DNA of 64,000 nucleotides from Perilla frutescens (taxonomy: Eukaryota > Streptophyta > Magnoliopsida > Lamiales > Lamiaceae): assembly GCA_026008535.1 (NCBI GenBank), contig BRKX01000007.1:59633001-59697000 (forward strand). Reading direction: 5' to 3'. The notes beneath the pieces were generated by a model that saw only the letters and a list, made by a program, of their open reading frames with translations, did no database searches and was not told where the DNA came from. Below are positions 24,500 through 36,452 of this stretch, piece after piece. The translations under genes were made by a program, and so were the position numbers. How positions within the stretch are numbered: the first letter of the stretch is position 1; each line of letters begins with the position of its first letter.

Positions 24500-24517
24500 G
24501 ACGTGGCTCTGATGCCA
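24500..24517 (-). other. Gypsy U primer-binding site
   Basis: The minus strand reads TTTGGCATCAGAGCCACG. Like gypsy Z it has TGGCATC where W has TGGTATC, so U and Z are closer to each other. Confidence 0.82.
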
Positions 24518-24523
24518 AATTTA

Positions 24524-25762
24524 TGATGTAACCCGGACAATTTGTACAGGATACAAAGAGACATGCGGAAGACTTCTAGCTCAAACACGTCAACTATGGA
24601 AGGACTCAATCCTACTCTAAAGACTTAAAGAACGAAAATAAACTGAAATAATAACAAAATACTCGAACAATACTATGAAAGAAGAACTAGACCTAATTAT
24701 GATACCTAGACGACGACACAAAAATAGAATACAAATCCAATGGAAAAAGGGCTGAATTGGATCGATGGTTTGAGGGGTGAATATGGGATGGTTAGGATGT
24801 ATTTAATGGGTTTAGAAGGGCTTGAGTAGATAGGGTATGTTAAGGCTATGAAATACTTACGGTATAGATGGCGAACACAATGAATTGAACGCGTATGGAA
24901 CCGAACCCTTGATGATCGATACATGATCAGGTCTTGATGGCTTGGGAGTAACACGAACGTTGGTGGCAAGATAGTGGACTTCGAGTAATGGTAGCATCGA
25001 TGTTGTGATGTTGAATTTGTAACCTGATTAATCCCTGGCGTATCTTGTACGACAAAAATGAATCTTCAAGTTATTCTTCGGATATTTGAGACACAATTGT
25101 ATGCAAAGGCAAATTTAAGACACAATTGTATGCAAAGGAAAATTTAATTCAATAATGTCTAAAATATCAATGTAACATGGTTCCACTATTTATAGGCCTA
25201 AGGGGAACTAAAATTGATGCTAAAAGTCATAAAAATCTGATCCAAAAAGTATCTCTAACTATACTAGGAAATTGCCTAAACTAGAATTCTATTCAAGGTA
25301 GGAAATTGCCTTAAATACAATTCTAGTCAAACCTATTCAATTAAGGATGAAAATTCCACCAAAAATTAAGTAAAACTATAATCTAACTATAGTCTTAATT
25401 AATTAAATAAATACTATAGTTTAAATAAAATTTAATCCCTAAGTAAAATAATCCGACTCGCAGTCGGTATGCCCATACTGCTTGCTCTTCAAACTTCCAT
25501 CTTCAACTCTTCAAGTATTATTCTCCATGGTGTGATCTTCATCTTCAATAGTTAATAAACTAACTATCCTTGATCTTCATCTTCAATTGATAACATCGAA
25601 ATCCAAATGGGGCTACATCCAATTCCTTCTTCTCCAACCTCAATCTTTCTTCGCATCAACATTTGAAAATAACCTTGAAGTTGTTTGGCTCTTATACGCA
25701 CAATTGGACCTTTGAATGACAGTTTTGGATTTAGTTCTTCAAGCCGTTGCATGGCTTCATCA
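24524..25762 (-). mobile_element. Gypsy U 5' LTR
   Basis: The 1239-bp LTR reads TGATGTAACCCGG at its left end and has GGCTTCATCA at its right end (plus strand). The minus-strand TATA box is near 25190. The first part of the LTR (25762 down to 25564) encodes the tail FKGPIVRIRAKQLQGYFQ, homologous to the Pol tail in the W LTR. The flank 25763-25767 (TCTTG) is the expected target duplication; its partner lies outside the window. Confidence 0.88.
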
Positions 25763-28639
25763 TCTTGCAACTTCTTTCTATATGGATGAATGATTTGGAG
25801 TGAATTATAATGAATCATATGATGCGTGGTGCTCCCAATTCATCCACCATTGAATGTTTTATATAGATGCTGAAGTTGATCCAAACCAAGAAATAAATCT
25901 GCGCCTATGTAGGAAATTAATTAGTTAGGAAATCGTGACCCTTTTTAGTTGCGAAAAAGGCTTGCGATTCTTGGTTTGAAAACATGATTTTGTTCAGCTC
26001 GTGAAATTGGGCCACAATTTTTTTTTGCAACTTAGTGCAGCTTGCAAAATTTGGTCTCAAGTTTTTTCAAGTTCAACACGCTTCCAATGTTTTGCTTCGT
26101 TCTCATTCGTTTCTCATCTGATTGATCCAATTCTTTTTGCTATGTGATCCTAACTTTATTTTCTATCATTCGAGGCTCTTCTCATGATCATTTTAAGCTC
26201 ACAACAAAAAATGGTAGTAATTCCTTTCACAATGAGCAAACACGCGACATTGAACAAAATAAATGAAACTATACAAAATTTATTACTTCATGTAATGCCC
26301 CGGTCCTGAAAGAATTAATAAATGAAGGACGGGGGTGTAGCTTAAAAATGAATAGAATTTGAAATAATTATTAATTAGATAAATAGCTTTCGAAACAAGA
26401 ATATGTTATATTGTTCGAAAATTTGGGCAACATAATATAAGAGTGCGATTGGAGCATCACAGAACCCAACAAGTCCATACATGAGCTAAACAAGGCGATA
26501 AACAGATACCAACAAGTAAACATCTGTTTATCTCAAGTATTAATTAGATTAGTCATATCTATAGGACAAAAACAGAATAACACATAAGACACATTCATAG
26601 GTCGACTGAAAGTAAGCATATACCAACATGAAATCAAATATGATCATTTTAATAGGTCGAAGTCAATAAATATTCGTGTATCATATATATATATATATAC
26701 TATTGAAATCCATCAAAATATGGTAAACACTTGCATGCATCATGATGCAAATAACACTATATGAGACGGGTCAGTCAAACCTGCTTTTGACCCAGTCAAT
26801 GCGGGTCAACCCGCGCTTTGACCTGGTCAACACGGGTCAACCCGCTTTAACTGGGTCCACCCATAAAAAAAATTATCCAAAATGAGTACCAACCTTCCTA
26901 TTAAAAAGTATCACAAAACATTCAAAAAGTACCATCTGTATCATTAAAAAGTAAGGGGTCTGCTAGTTATTTTATATAAGTTTATTTAGTTCAAATTCTG
27001 ATTTTTTTTCAGTTTTTATATTGTATGTGTTGAGATTAATCTAAAACAATAATCATTCCAAGAATTTGCAAAGGAAAGCAAAACACGAGTTCGGTAAAAT
27101 AAAAAGTACCATGTGGTAAGCAGAAAAGTATCAAGTATGATAAAGAAAGGTATTAACCTGAGATTAATACTATCATCATTTCAACTACAATAAAAAGTAC
27201 CATGTGCCACGTGGCACGCCCGCGTGGGGCCATGTGGCCGCCTGAAATGGGCGGAAATAACCCCTGTTGCACTCAAGTCCACCTCAATATTCATTAGTCT
27301 ATTTATTGTGGCCTCTTTTTAAAGAGGGAGAAAAATATGAGATGGTGAAAATGGATCATCGAGAAGAAAAGATTAGAATAGAAATATTTATCTCAACATT
27401 GTCATCATTTTACAAAGTAGATAAATAAGAAAACAAAAGCCAAAGATGAGAGTCTTAAAGAGGTATGAATCACTGGATCTTCCTATATAAATATTTCTTT
27501 TTCAATTCATGTGTTGATTTTAAATTTTATGAAGATGAATTTCAATTACAATTATTTGGACCCAATATGAATTTGGGAGGCTGAAAATTGAATGTTTCTG
27601 AATACGTTGAATGTATTTATGAAATAATTTTTATTTACATATATATTTTTTTGTAGGGATATTGAAGAACATTAATTTTCTGTGAAGATGAATGAGAAAG
27701 AAGAGTGTTGCAGAATGATAGACGATATTATTCGGCCATCTGCAACGGGTCGGTCATTTTGGCCTAATTTATGTTATTTTTGAATGATGATCATTTTCGC
27801 TTAAATGAAAATAATTAAACGTGTTTAATAATTAACTGATGTTTAATCACAATTCACTTTCTTTAGTAATACACAATTTTAGTTGACTTAAAAATAAATA
27901 AATAAATAAAATCTACATTTCCTTATATTTTATCCTCTACTGACCAACTTGGCCTATCATATGAGATTGAGTGATTGCAGGTGGCGTTTGAGTTCGTGTG
28001 GCAGAGAGATTGAAGAGAAATCAAGGTGGTACTGATTGAGTTTGTAAACTTTAAGTTTCCCCAAAATTTCAAATTTTATTATTAATTGTATAATATAATA
28101 TACTATATATAAACTAATGTACTCTTCTTACATTAATGAATGATTTTTCAATTGAAATATATAAAATTTCCTTTTGATTTTATATATATGCACCTTCTAA
28201 GCGTGAAGGAGATTTTTGCATAAATAGTTTCTATATTTTCTTTTTAAGTGGGTATTTTTTTGTAATGATCTTATATTTCCATTCTGGATATACTAATTTT
28301 TTTTTAAAACTTATTAGATGGATTTTAATTAAACATAATATTGTATAAAATTGTGGAATGAAATGATGATTGTATTTCACATCATATGTTATTTGGATAT
28401 TTTAATTTATGAAAACATATTTTTTAATCACAAATGCTACAATTTAGTGTTAAAACACCAACACATTTACAATTCTCTATTTTATATATTTTCATTTTAC
28501 AAAGAAATTATAACTACTGCTACAATTTTAAGTATTATTATCAGACTGATATTATTGTACGGATCAATTGAACTAAAATGGAAAAATGCATAATTTATTT
28601 TAGTAAAGAAGTATTATAAGGAGGGTGGAGGGGAGGGGG
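25763..28639. other. Non-coding DNA outside the LTR nest
   Basis: I see no gene here. Visible items are a TGTAATGCCCCGG start near 26293 with a near-inverted repeat of GGTCCT/AGGAC type (26298-26337), which could be an LTR edge; four GGGTCA/TGACCC words at 26767-26850; a perfect 14-bp palindrome GTGCCACGTGGCAC at 27204-27217 containing a G-box; repeated AAAAGTACCATGTG words (about 27100 and 27195); and a short open frame in AT-rich DNA near 28350 that resembles nothing known. Confidence 0.5.
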
Positions 28640-29256
28640 AAATAGTTTCACCCCTACCCCCACCGTTATGTTATGATTTATAAAAAAAATCCCTTTTAAA
28701 GATAGTGAATTAGACTTGCTAAGAAAGGGAGGTAGGATATGATTTTTTACAATTTTTGTTATAAATAAATATATTTTATATTATTTGAAAATTATAATAT
28801 TTGGTTTAACTACTATTTTTTTTTTCAATTGTGATAATTTCCTAAGCGTATTATTGTTTCGACATTTTTTTAATATAAATATATTTATGTTATTTAAAAA
28901 TTATAGTACTTGATTAAACTACTACTTTTTTACAATTTTTGATACTTCTCTAAGTTTGTATTATTTTTAAATATTTTATATTATTTAAAATTAAAGTATT
29001 TGGTCAAACTACTATCTTCAAATATTGACTATATTTAAAAATTAAAATTAATACACAAAAAATGTAAAAATAGTAGTTTGACCAAATATACTATAATTTT
29101 CAAATAATAAAAAATATATTTGTACATAACAAAAATTGTAGAAAAAATAAATAAATCAAACTTTCATTCTAAGAAAGTGTACTTCACTCTCCAAAATGGG
29201 AATTTTTTTCATTAATTATAACATAACATAGGGGTCACTATTTATTATACACGGCG
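28640..29256. mobile_element. Palindromic MITE-like element
   Basis: Two arms of roughly 180-190 bp are inverted repeats of each other. The left arm has, in order, TAGTTTCACCCCTA, GTTATGTTATGAT, AAAAAAATCCCTTTT, GACTTGCTAAGAAAG, ACAATTTTTGTTATA and TTAACTACTATTTTT. The right arm has the complements in reverse order, ending AGGGGTCACTA. Two more partial copies of the TTTGGTCAAACTACTA motif lie in the centre. No transposase frame is present. The size and extended hairpin fit a non-autonomous DNA transposon; the superfamily cannot be decided without clear target duplications. Confidence 0.75.
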
Positions 29257-30240
29257 AGTTTTATGATTTTCTAGAAAAATGTGAAATTTATACCGAGAAA
29301 GAAGATATCACCCACTAATAAAAATTTGACTGGCATGATTAAATTAGTTGTCTATCTACGTGAAACTTACAAATATGATCACTATTCACAACTGATTGTT
29401 TTGTTTATCTAATTGCCTTTAAATGATTGAGTGAGTCGTGTAATAGGCGATCATTTAACGTGGTTCGAGGGTACTTGAGTTAGCCACCTAGACCTTATAG
29501 CATCTTGACCTCCATCTAGTTTTTTGGCCAATTCCCCCTTCGTACTACCAAAAAATGAGATTATTGCCAAATCCGAGTTTGCTGTTCCAACTATTACCAA
29601 ACTAATACCTTTTTTGTTTAGTACTTCAGATGCATCTATTGCGTATAATGTAAATTATGTGACGATTGTAAATGTTTATATGATTTCCAAAATTTAGTCA
29701 TTTGGGGTTTAATTACAAATCAATGAAGAATGCCATATACAAAATATACTCCGATTTTGATACCGTTTAATTTTTTTATATAGATTTGTGATAATATGTT
29801 CTCAAAAAATGTGTTGTTTACTAATTATATATAATTATTATCTCATTTTACAAACACTATTCAAATATTAACTTAATGTTACTCAATATAATGCATCCGA
29901 CCCGCACGGACGAAATGCTAGTCAATATATAAATTCAACCCGTACACATAGCATAAATCATGTATATTCTTACCATTAATAATTTTAATCCTAATTAAAG
30001 TAAATTACATAAGTACAAAGATTTCGATCAATTGATTTAAATGCTATGCAGATATGAAACAATATTAATTACAAAATAAATAATGCATAATATATTAATT
30101 TGTAATATATGTCACATTATATGATCACTTTATCTTCCTTTTGAATAATATTTATATTGCAATGTTAGTTTATTATTTTATAATTATCCGCAAAACTATA
30201 TATATCTCTCTCTCTATAAATATATATATATATATATATA
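29257..30240. other. Non-coding AT-rich spacer
   Basis: No gene is seen. CTAG at 29918 follows ACCCGCACGGACGAAATG, a pattern reminiscent of Helitron 3' ends (short GC hairpin, then CTAG before T), but the hairpin is weak. A CT/TA microsatellite at about 30200-30240 borders the split gene. Confidence 0.5.
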
Positions 30241-30768
30241 AGTGGTGGTTCTGGTGTAAACCACCCCTAGTGTGTAAACTATAAACCAATCTATCACCAC
30301 ACATCTGGAAAAAATTGACGCTCCAGATTTAAAAATCCCGCAGTGGCAGTTTTGTAAATAAATCAAACTAGACGGATGACGTGAATTCATTAAAGGTATT
30401 ATCGAAAAATATTATTCACGTTCTCCGATTTTTCACGGGCATCATTGCGAACCGTCTTCTCAACATAACTCCTACACGAAATCACAAAAAATTCATTACA
30501 CAGAAGATCTGAAGAAGAAAGCAATCTAGGGTTTTTCCCAAAAAAAAACAGCAAAAAATCGCTGCAAAATCGAGCAAAGATTCAACAGCGACCGCCTTCT
30601 CCACAGATAAACAGGCTAAGAAAGGTGAGTTCATACTACAACAAGCATATTTTAGTTGATTTTTACTGTAAAAGACTTCGCTAAAATTAGATTAAATCGA
30701 TCCTACTCAGTCTGAGTAATGAAATTCAACAAATAATAGTTCGATAAGGAATGAAATTTTATTTTTTG

Positions 30769-31480
30769 TTAGCATCTGTATGATTTATTTAAGTTTTCGT
30801 TAGCATTTGTTATATAATGTTGTTAGCATCATATTTTATTACTCATTATTTTTAAAATTGATATATGTTAGCCTCAAAAAAATACTTTCTTAACTTATAA
30901 CAATAAGCATATATATGTTGCTTACGGTAACATCTTCTTTAACATATTTTATATTATTCTGTTAGCATTCAAATTGTTATATGTTAGCATGAACACAATA
31001 GTTGTTATCAATATCATATATCTAGGTTAGCCTGAACCGTAATATTGGATAGTATTATCACTGAGGTCTGTTAGCATGAACACAGTAATTCTTATCAATA
31101 TCATATATCTAGGTTAGCCTGAACAGTAATAATGGTTAGCATTATCATATATCTCCATTAGCCTCTACTATAGTACTGGTTAGTATTATCATTTATACAT
31201 GGCATCATTACACACATTGCAGAATTATGTATGTTGTATATTTCCTATTATTTTGTTAGCATTCGAACTGTTATATGTTAGCAGGGGAAATATAAATTGG
31301 ATGCTTGTACAAAATCGTATTGTGTATTTGAATACTTTCTAAGATGATATAGCATGGTTAGCATCATAAACATACTTACACGTATAGTATTGTATTTTGA
31401 TAATTGTTAGCAATACATATAGTTTTCCTAGCATATATTTTAATAAACGTTAGCATTATCATTGAGATCTGTTAGCATTA
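30769..31480 (+). repeat. GTTAGC-rich intron
   Basis: About 16-17 copies of GTTAGC, mostly GTTAGCAT or GTTAGCCT, occur in roughly 710 bp, always on this strand and at irregular spacing. Some belong to longer repeated phrases such as 'atcatatatctaggttagcc' (31015 and 31100). All lie in the first intron of the Ulp1-like gene. Confidence 0.8.
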
Positions 31481-31804
31481 CTCTAAATACACATAACAAA
31501 ATTCAGTTTATGTTGTCATTTCTCATTTTTTAGAATACATCTACAAAAATTTAGGGACTCAGAAAAGGGAAAGAGCACCAACAGACTCAACTGATGAAAC
31601 AAGCACTGATATTATGTCACGAACAAGGCTAATTTAAGGGAAGATTATGATTTGGAAGCTAGGGTTTGTGAGGAAGGGGGCAGATCAGATACCGATTTGG
31701 GAATTATTTTGGGCAATTCTGGCTTGTTGGCGGGTAAGAAGGAAGTGGTGTGGGTCGGATCATTGACTGAAGACGGGACTCCAAGTGTGTAGCGGCCTGT
31801 TTAT

Positions 31805-32787
31805 GATGTTTTTATTTTCAAAGAAGCGGGCCATATGTCTCTAGCCCAATTAGGTTATTTCATGTTTTACTTAAGGAAGGTATATTCTATATGCTTTAGG
31901 GTTACGACACCAAATTGTAAGGACTATAAATATGTGAATTATGCATAGAAAAAGTAAGCAATGAGATAAATCTGATTTCTTTCCCCTCGTTCTCTCAATT
32001 CTCTCTTCTCTTTCTTCTATTTTCTCCCATTTCTTACTATCAAGTTCCTACCTTTATTACATATAATTCACTCAGCTACATAAATATATATAGATTCGCT
32101 TAATTAACATATTTCAAGAAGGAAATCCAGTCTGTTCTTGACATATTATAAGAAATGAAAAAAGGATAAAGGCAAAATATGACATCTAGACCTCACAAAA
32201 AAACAGATCAACCCCCTGGACTTCTTTAAAATACTTCAACAAGATTCTTCATGGAACATATCAGAGCATTCTGCTGAAAACACAAGCATTACAAATGATG
32301 TTTTTATTTTCAAAGAAGCGGGCCATATGTCTCTGGCCCAATTAGTTTATTTCATGTTTTACTTAAGGAAGGTATATTCTATATGCTTTAGGGTTACGAC
32401 ACCTAATTGTAAGGACTATAAATATGTGAATTATGCATAGAAAAAGTAAGCAATGAGATAAATCTGATTTCCTTCCCCTCGTTCTCTCAATTCTCTCTTC
32501 CCTTTCTTCTATTTTCTCCCATTTCTTACTATCAAGTTCCTACCTTTATTACATATAATTCACTCAGCTACATAAATATATATAGATTCGCTTAATTAAC
32601 ATATTTCAAGAAGGAAATCCAGTCTGTTCTTGACATATTATAAGAAATGAAAAAAGGATAAAGGTAAAATATGATATCTAGACCTCACAAAAAAACAGAT
32701 CAACCCCCTGGACTTCTTTAAAATACTTCAACAAGATTCTTCATGGAACATATCAGAGCATTCTGCTGAAAACACAAGCATTAAAAA
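31805..32787 (+). repeat. 492-bp tandem duplication
   Basis: Copies 31805-32296 and 32297-32787 differ at only about eight positions, so the duplication is recent. Each copy has a TATA-like CTATAAATATG, then a CT-rich strip (CTCGTTCTCTC...), the order seen in an LTR U3-R region or a promoter. It sits inside the Ulp1-like gene. Whether it is a small LTR derivative cannot be decided because no matching internal region is present. Confidence 0.85.
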
Positions 32788-34258
32788 TAAAATAGTAAAT
32801 AGGTACCCAAAATTGAAGATCAGAACGTGCCCATCGTTATTATCCAATGGTGTTCAATAGATGAATGCAGCCCAAAAAAATGCAGTTATTTCAATGGAGT
32901 TTGAGAGCATACTGTATTTGAATCTCATATACTTGCTAATCAGTATTGTCTATTGGCTTTTAGATAGTTTCGACCTACTCTCACGTGAGTTGAAATTGAT
33001 GCATGGATGAAGATTATGCATAGAAGTTGAGATGTATCGCTTATTTTCAATTTCCTCAAAGGACCATGCAAGATGTCAAAGATGTAATGGAACGAACCAA
33101 ATGACCTGGTGCCTAAATAGTGGATGCAGTTCGGTAAAGACAGTGATCGAATATTAGCAAGTGATGTGTGTAAGAAAATGATTGATGACAAGTCTGGAGG
33201 AGAATGGTTCAAACGACATTTCATGATACTGTTAACAAATTGCATGATAGAAAGTTGTGGCAATGGGTATGTTTTCCTGCAACTAATGCAATATCTTGAC
33301 AATTTTGAGAATCTTAGAAACTATGATTGATGTGACTACTTGTTGAGGTGTTTGGTGGAACACATAGTTTAATCGAAGATTGATAAATCCAAAGCCTACA
33401 TAGGACCAATTTTCTTCTTGATGGTAAGTAGTCGTGGTATTATTCATTACTATAATAAACTATTCTTGTTAGTATTTACAGTACCTAACAAATGCTAAAA
33501 TAACAAAATCATATTTGTTTTTCATTTGAAACAAATGTTTTATATTGATAGAGTGGAAATTTACAATAGAAAGATGCCAAAGTCTATTCCAGCTTTTCGT
33601 GGTTGGGATAGTCAGTTATTAAGTGCCAAACAGGAAACAGAGCTTTTGTTGGGTGACTTCAGTAGAGGATACCCCTGTCCACCATACCAGACAAGAAATG
33701 CTCCAAGAGAATTCAACATCTAGATCTGAGCCATCACTGAACCTATCTTGCTTTCCAGGAGCAGTTACCATAGCACAAAGCATCCTTGAAAAAAATCCTA
33801 TCTCTCTATTGCCATCGAATCCAATCGACTATGTAGAAAAAATGATCAAACATGCCAAGAGCATGACTGGATCAATGCTAAAGTTTATCCTAATGTTGAA
33901 AGAAGCACCTCTGCAAATGTTAAATGATAATAGTTTCAGAAAAGAATTTGAGGCAATACATTAACTTGTGCTATTTAAAAAGAAAAACTATGAACATGAT
34001 GATGATGATGAAGCCTTTTTGGAACCATCTCATAAATCAGCAATAGAGGACATCTTACATGCGATGACATAAAGAGAAGAATATGTAATGCAAGATATTT
34101 AGGTGAATATATTAAATGTTGTTAAATGTACATTCACATGCAATAATTAGTTGTAATATCATAGATGATACATTTTTTTCAGGTTGCTAAAAAGAATCAA
34201 GATGTGCAGACAGAGTTGGCTGATGAAGAGAATAATGAGGATGAAGACTATGATGGAA

Positions 34259-34263
34259 ATAAG
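34259..34263 (-). repeat. Copia X target-site duplication, right copy (ATAAG)
   Basis: It is the reverse complement of CTTAT at 4230-4234, adjoins the 3' LTR end, and falls inside the last acidic exon of the Ulp1-like gene. Confidence 0.85.
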
Positions 34264-35924
34264 TGTTGGTCCCGGGCGAGTCAATATCAGTTTAGAGAGG
34301 GGGTGAATAAGCTGATAAAAACTTTTTACTTCAAATGCGGAATAACAGGGCCCTTTGACTCGCTTAGTAAAACTTATCTATGCACAAACTTATTGATCAG
34401 TTAAGACAGTTTGAGTGCGGCTTGTGTGATATTGTGTGTAGTTCAAAGATATTCAATAACCAAAATAGTACAACATACAAGCGATTTATAGAGGTTCGAA
34501 GTCTCAAACTTCTACGTCCTCTCTTCCTTCCGCAGAAGGGTAACTTCACTATATAACTTGAGTTTCTTTACAAATTATACAATGAAGGACAGTTGGCTGA
34601 ACCTGGTAACTGCTCGCTACCTCAGCGGGTTGACGGCTCACACTTAAAGTCCCTAACTACTCGCTAGGAAGGTAGGTGCCATTGTCGTCTTTACAAAGTT
34701 TTAGATCTCTTTCGATATTCAAGAGATTAGTCTTGAACAGGGGTTATCAACTGATGTGCTCCTTCAATTGAGCTGAGTAGTTGATTGTTGTATTGCTGAA
34801 ACTGAGAAGACTGCCCTGGCTGGATTGTCAACAGCTGGCTGATTATCTTGACTTTGTGAATATCTTCTTCTCAGTTGGACTCTCGCAGTTTCTATCAAAT
34901 GCTGAACTTGAGCTTGAGTGGAAGGGAGAAAGAAAAGCTCTTGTTTCTATATGCAAAAGTTGTGTAGGTGAAGGATTCTCTTTCGGTAGCATATTTAAAC
35001 TCTGATTCACTCGTCTTTTATAGAGGAGTGATTTTATGACTGTTGAGTTCCATTGTCCATTGATCAGTGGCTCTGTTGGCTCATCAATGGCAGATGATCT
35101 TTATTGATCGCTTGGAGCTTTTGGTTGAAGTAGCCATTACTCTGCCAATCGATCTTCATTGGATATTTAATTCTATGATCTTTATTGAAGCATTTATTCC
35201 AAGATTCGGCGGTTTGAGCAATAAACTTCAGGGTTATCTGGCTTCAGCTTTCTTGGTAGTTTTGAGTTCCAGTTGACAGTTCTAGACTTGTCAGCTTAGT
35301 TTAGTTATTGCTCCAGTTGGTAGTTCTGAGCTTGTCAGCTAAGTTTGACTATTGCTCCAGTTGGCAGTTCTGAGCTCGTTAGCTGAGCTTGTCAGCTGAG
35401 TTTGGCTATTGCTCTAGTTGGCAGTTTTGAGCTTTTATTTCTCCAGTTCGACTGATCTCAAGTTCTTGGCTATCTTGTCAGCTTGACTGGTTTCTCTTGA
35501 GCTTTCTTGTCAGCTTGACTAATCACAAGCTGTTTGACTACAGTTCTGGCCTTCAGCTGATCTGTCTTGTTTACTTCAATTTGGCCATCAGTTGGATACT
35601 TTCAGTCTCTTGCTTAAATTGATGTTTTATCAGTTTCTTCAGGCTTTAGTCAATTCTTTTCTCCCTCAGCTCAACTGACTTAGATGTCAGGTTGTTTCGA
35701 CTGGTTCGACTTCTCAGTTGAGTTGAATTTTGACTTGATGACGTATCCTTCAGCTTATAGATCATACTTCAAAGTGGTTGACTTTGACTTTACTTGAGTG
35801 CCTTTTTGATGTCCTGGATTGGTCAGTTCCGATCTACAACTTGAATTTTAGTCAGTTTTTCATAAATAATTTTGATATCTCATCAAAACCTAATCTAGGG
35901 GTTCTTTGATAGTTTTTCCTAACA
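34264..35924 (-). mobile_element. Copia X 3' LTR
   Basis: It is 1661 bp, the same length as the 5' LTR at 4235-5895, and starts TGTTGGTCCCGGG and ends CCTAACA on the plus strand. A purine tract adjoins its right side, so it is a 3' LTR read on the minus strand. Its outer flank is Ulp1-like exon, which matches the outer flank of the 5' LTR only after inversion. Confidence 0.93.
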
Positions 35925-35938
35925 ATTTCCCTCTTTTT
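35925..35938 (-). other. Copia X polypurine tract
   Basis: The minus strand reads AAAAAGAGGGAAAT, one transition away from the copia Y tract at 60171-60184. Confidence 0.85.
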
Positions 35939-36059
35939 GATGATGTCAAAATTTGTCGATGATGATGGAAAAACTGCAAGTGTAGCATGTTTGCTTAAGC
36001 AGATTCTTAAAATCATAGAAAATTCAGAGCAAGTTTGAGAGAAAATTTGATTCATGATT

Positions 36060-36300
36060 TTCATTCAAGTATAAGAGCATTTTTCATTCATGCTATCATT
36101 CAAGTATTAAAGCATTCAAGATATGCATGAAATTCAAGTATTAGAGCAATTAGACTTCAAGTTTCAGAGCATTCTTTCATTCTTTCACTTTGGGCATGCT
36201 TTCATTCCAGTATTAGAGCATTTTTCATTCAAGTATCAGAGCATTCAACTTGATCAAACTTGAAGTATTAGAGCATGAGCATTATAAGCATGATTGAAAT
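36060..36300 (-). repeat. Short tandem repeats before the copia X polypurine tract
   Basis: Degenerate units of about 20-30 bp are built on TCATTCAAGTATTAGAGCAT (plus strand). Copia Y has the same block at 59790-60075, so it is a family feature between the last accessory ORF and the purine tract. Confidence 0.8.
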
Positions 36301-36452
36301 GTGTATTATATATTCACTTTAAATCATAAAGCATATTATATTTTCAAGAGTAGTTAAAACTACTAATCTACTTCCTAAAAATTACTCCTTTTCTTTTGGC
36401 TCGATTCTCCTCTTTCTTGGACTCCTTGTATTCTCCATGCTTCCCCTTGAAG

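Larger units (their letters stand above)
30241..34258 (+). pseudogene. Ulp1-like gene, 5' half
   Basis: The left end has a GGTGGTT/AACCACC hairpin (30244-30265). A first exon-like stretch carries 'ctagggttttt' and ends at a GTGAGT donor near 30622. Next is a long intron full of GTTAGC words and an acceptor at 31533. Coding exons include the block with SGGEWFKRHFMILLTNC and NLRNYDWCDYLL (to 33423, GTAAGT donor), the block with VEIYNRKMPKSIPAFRGWDSQ and the block with CFPGAVTIAQSILEKNPISLLPS. The last is an acidic exon from 34183. A frameshift near 33670 and stops near 33963 and 34067 disable it. The final exon runs up to the duplication ATAAG and continues, in frame, on the minus strand at 4229. 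Confidence 0.75.

Noticed and set aside
28351..28593. 80-residue open frame
   Set aside because: AT-rich DNA, residue content dominated by Ile/Tyr/Phe, no recognisable motif, no conserved partner.
32940..33302. 120-residue minus-strand open frame
   Set aside because: It overlaps the plus-strand Ulp1-like exon with SGGEWFKRHF and NLRNYDWCDYLL, which has recognisable spliced structure; the minus frame is its shadow.
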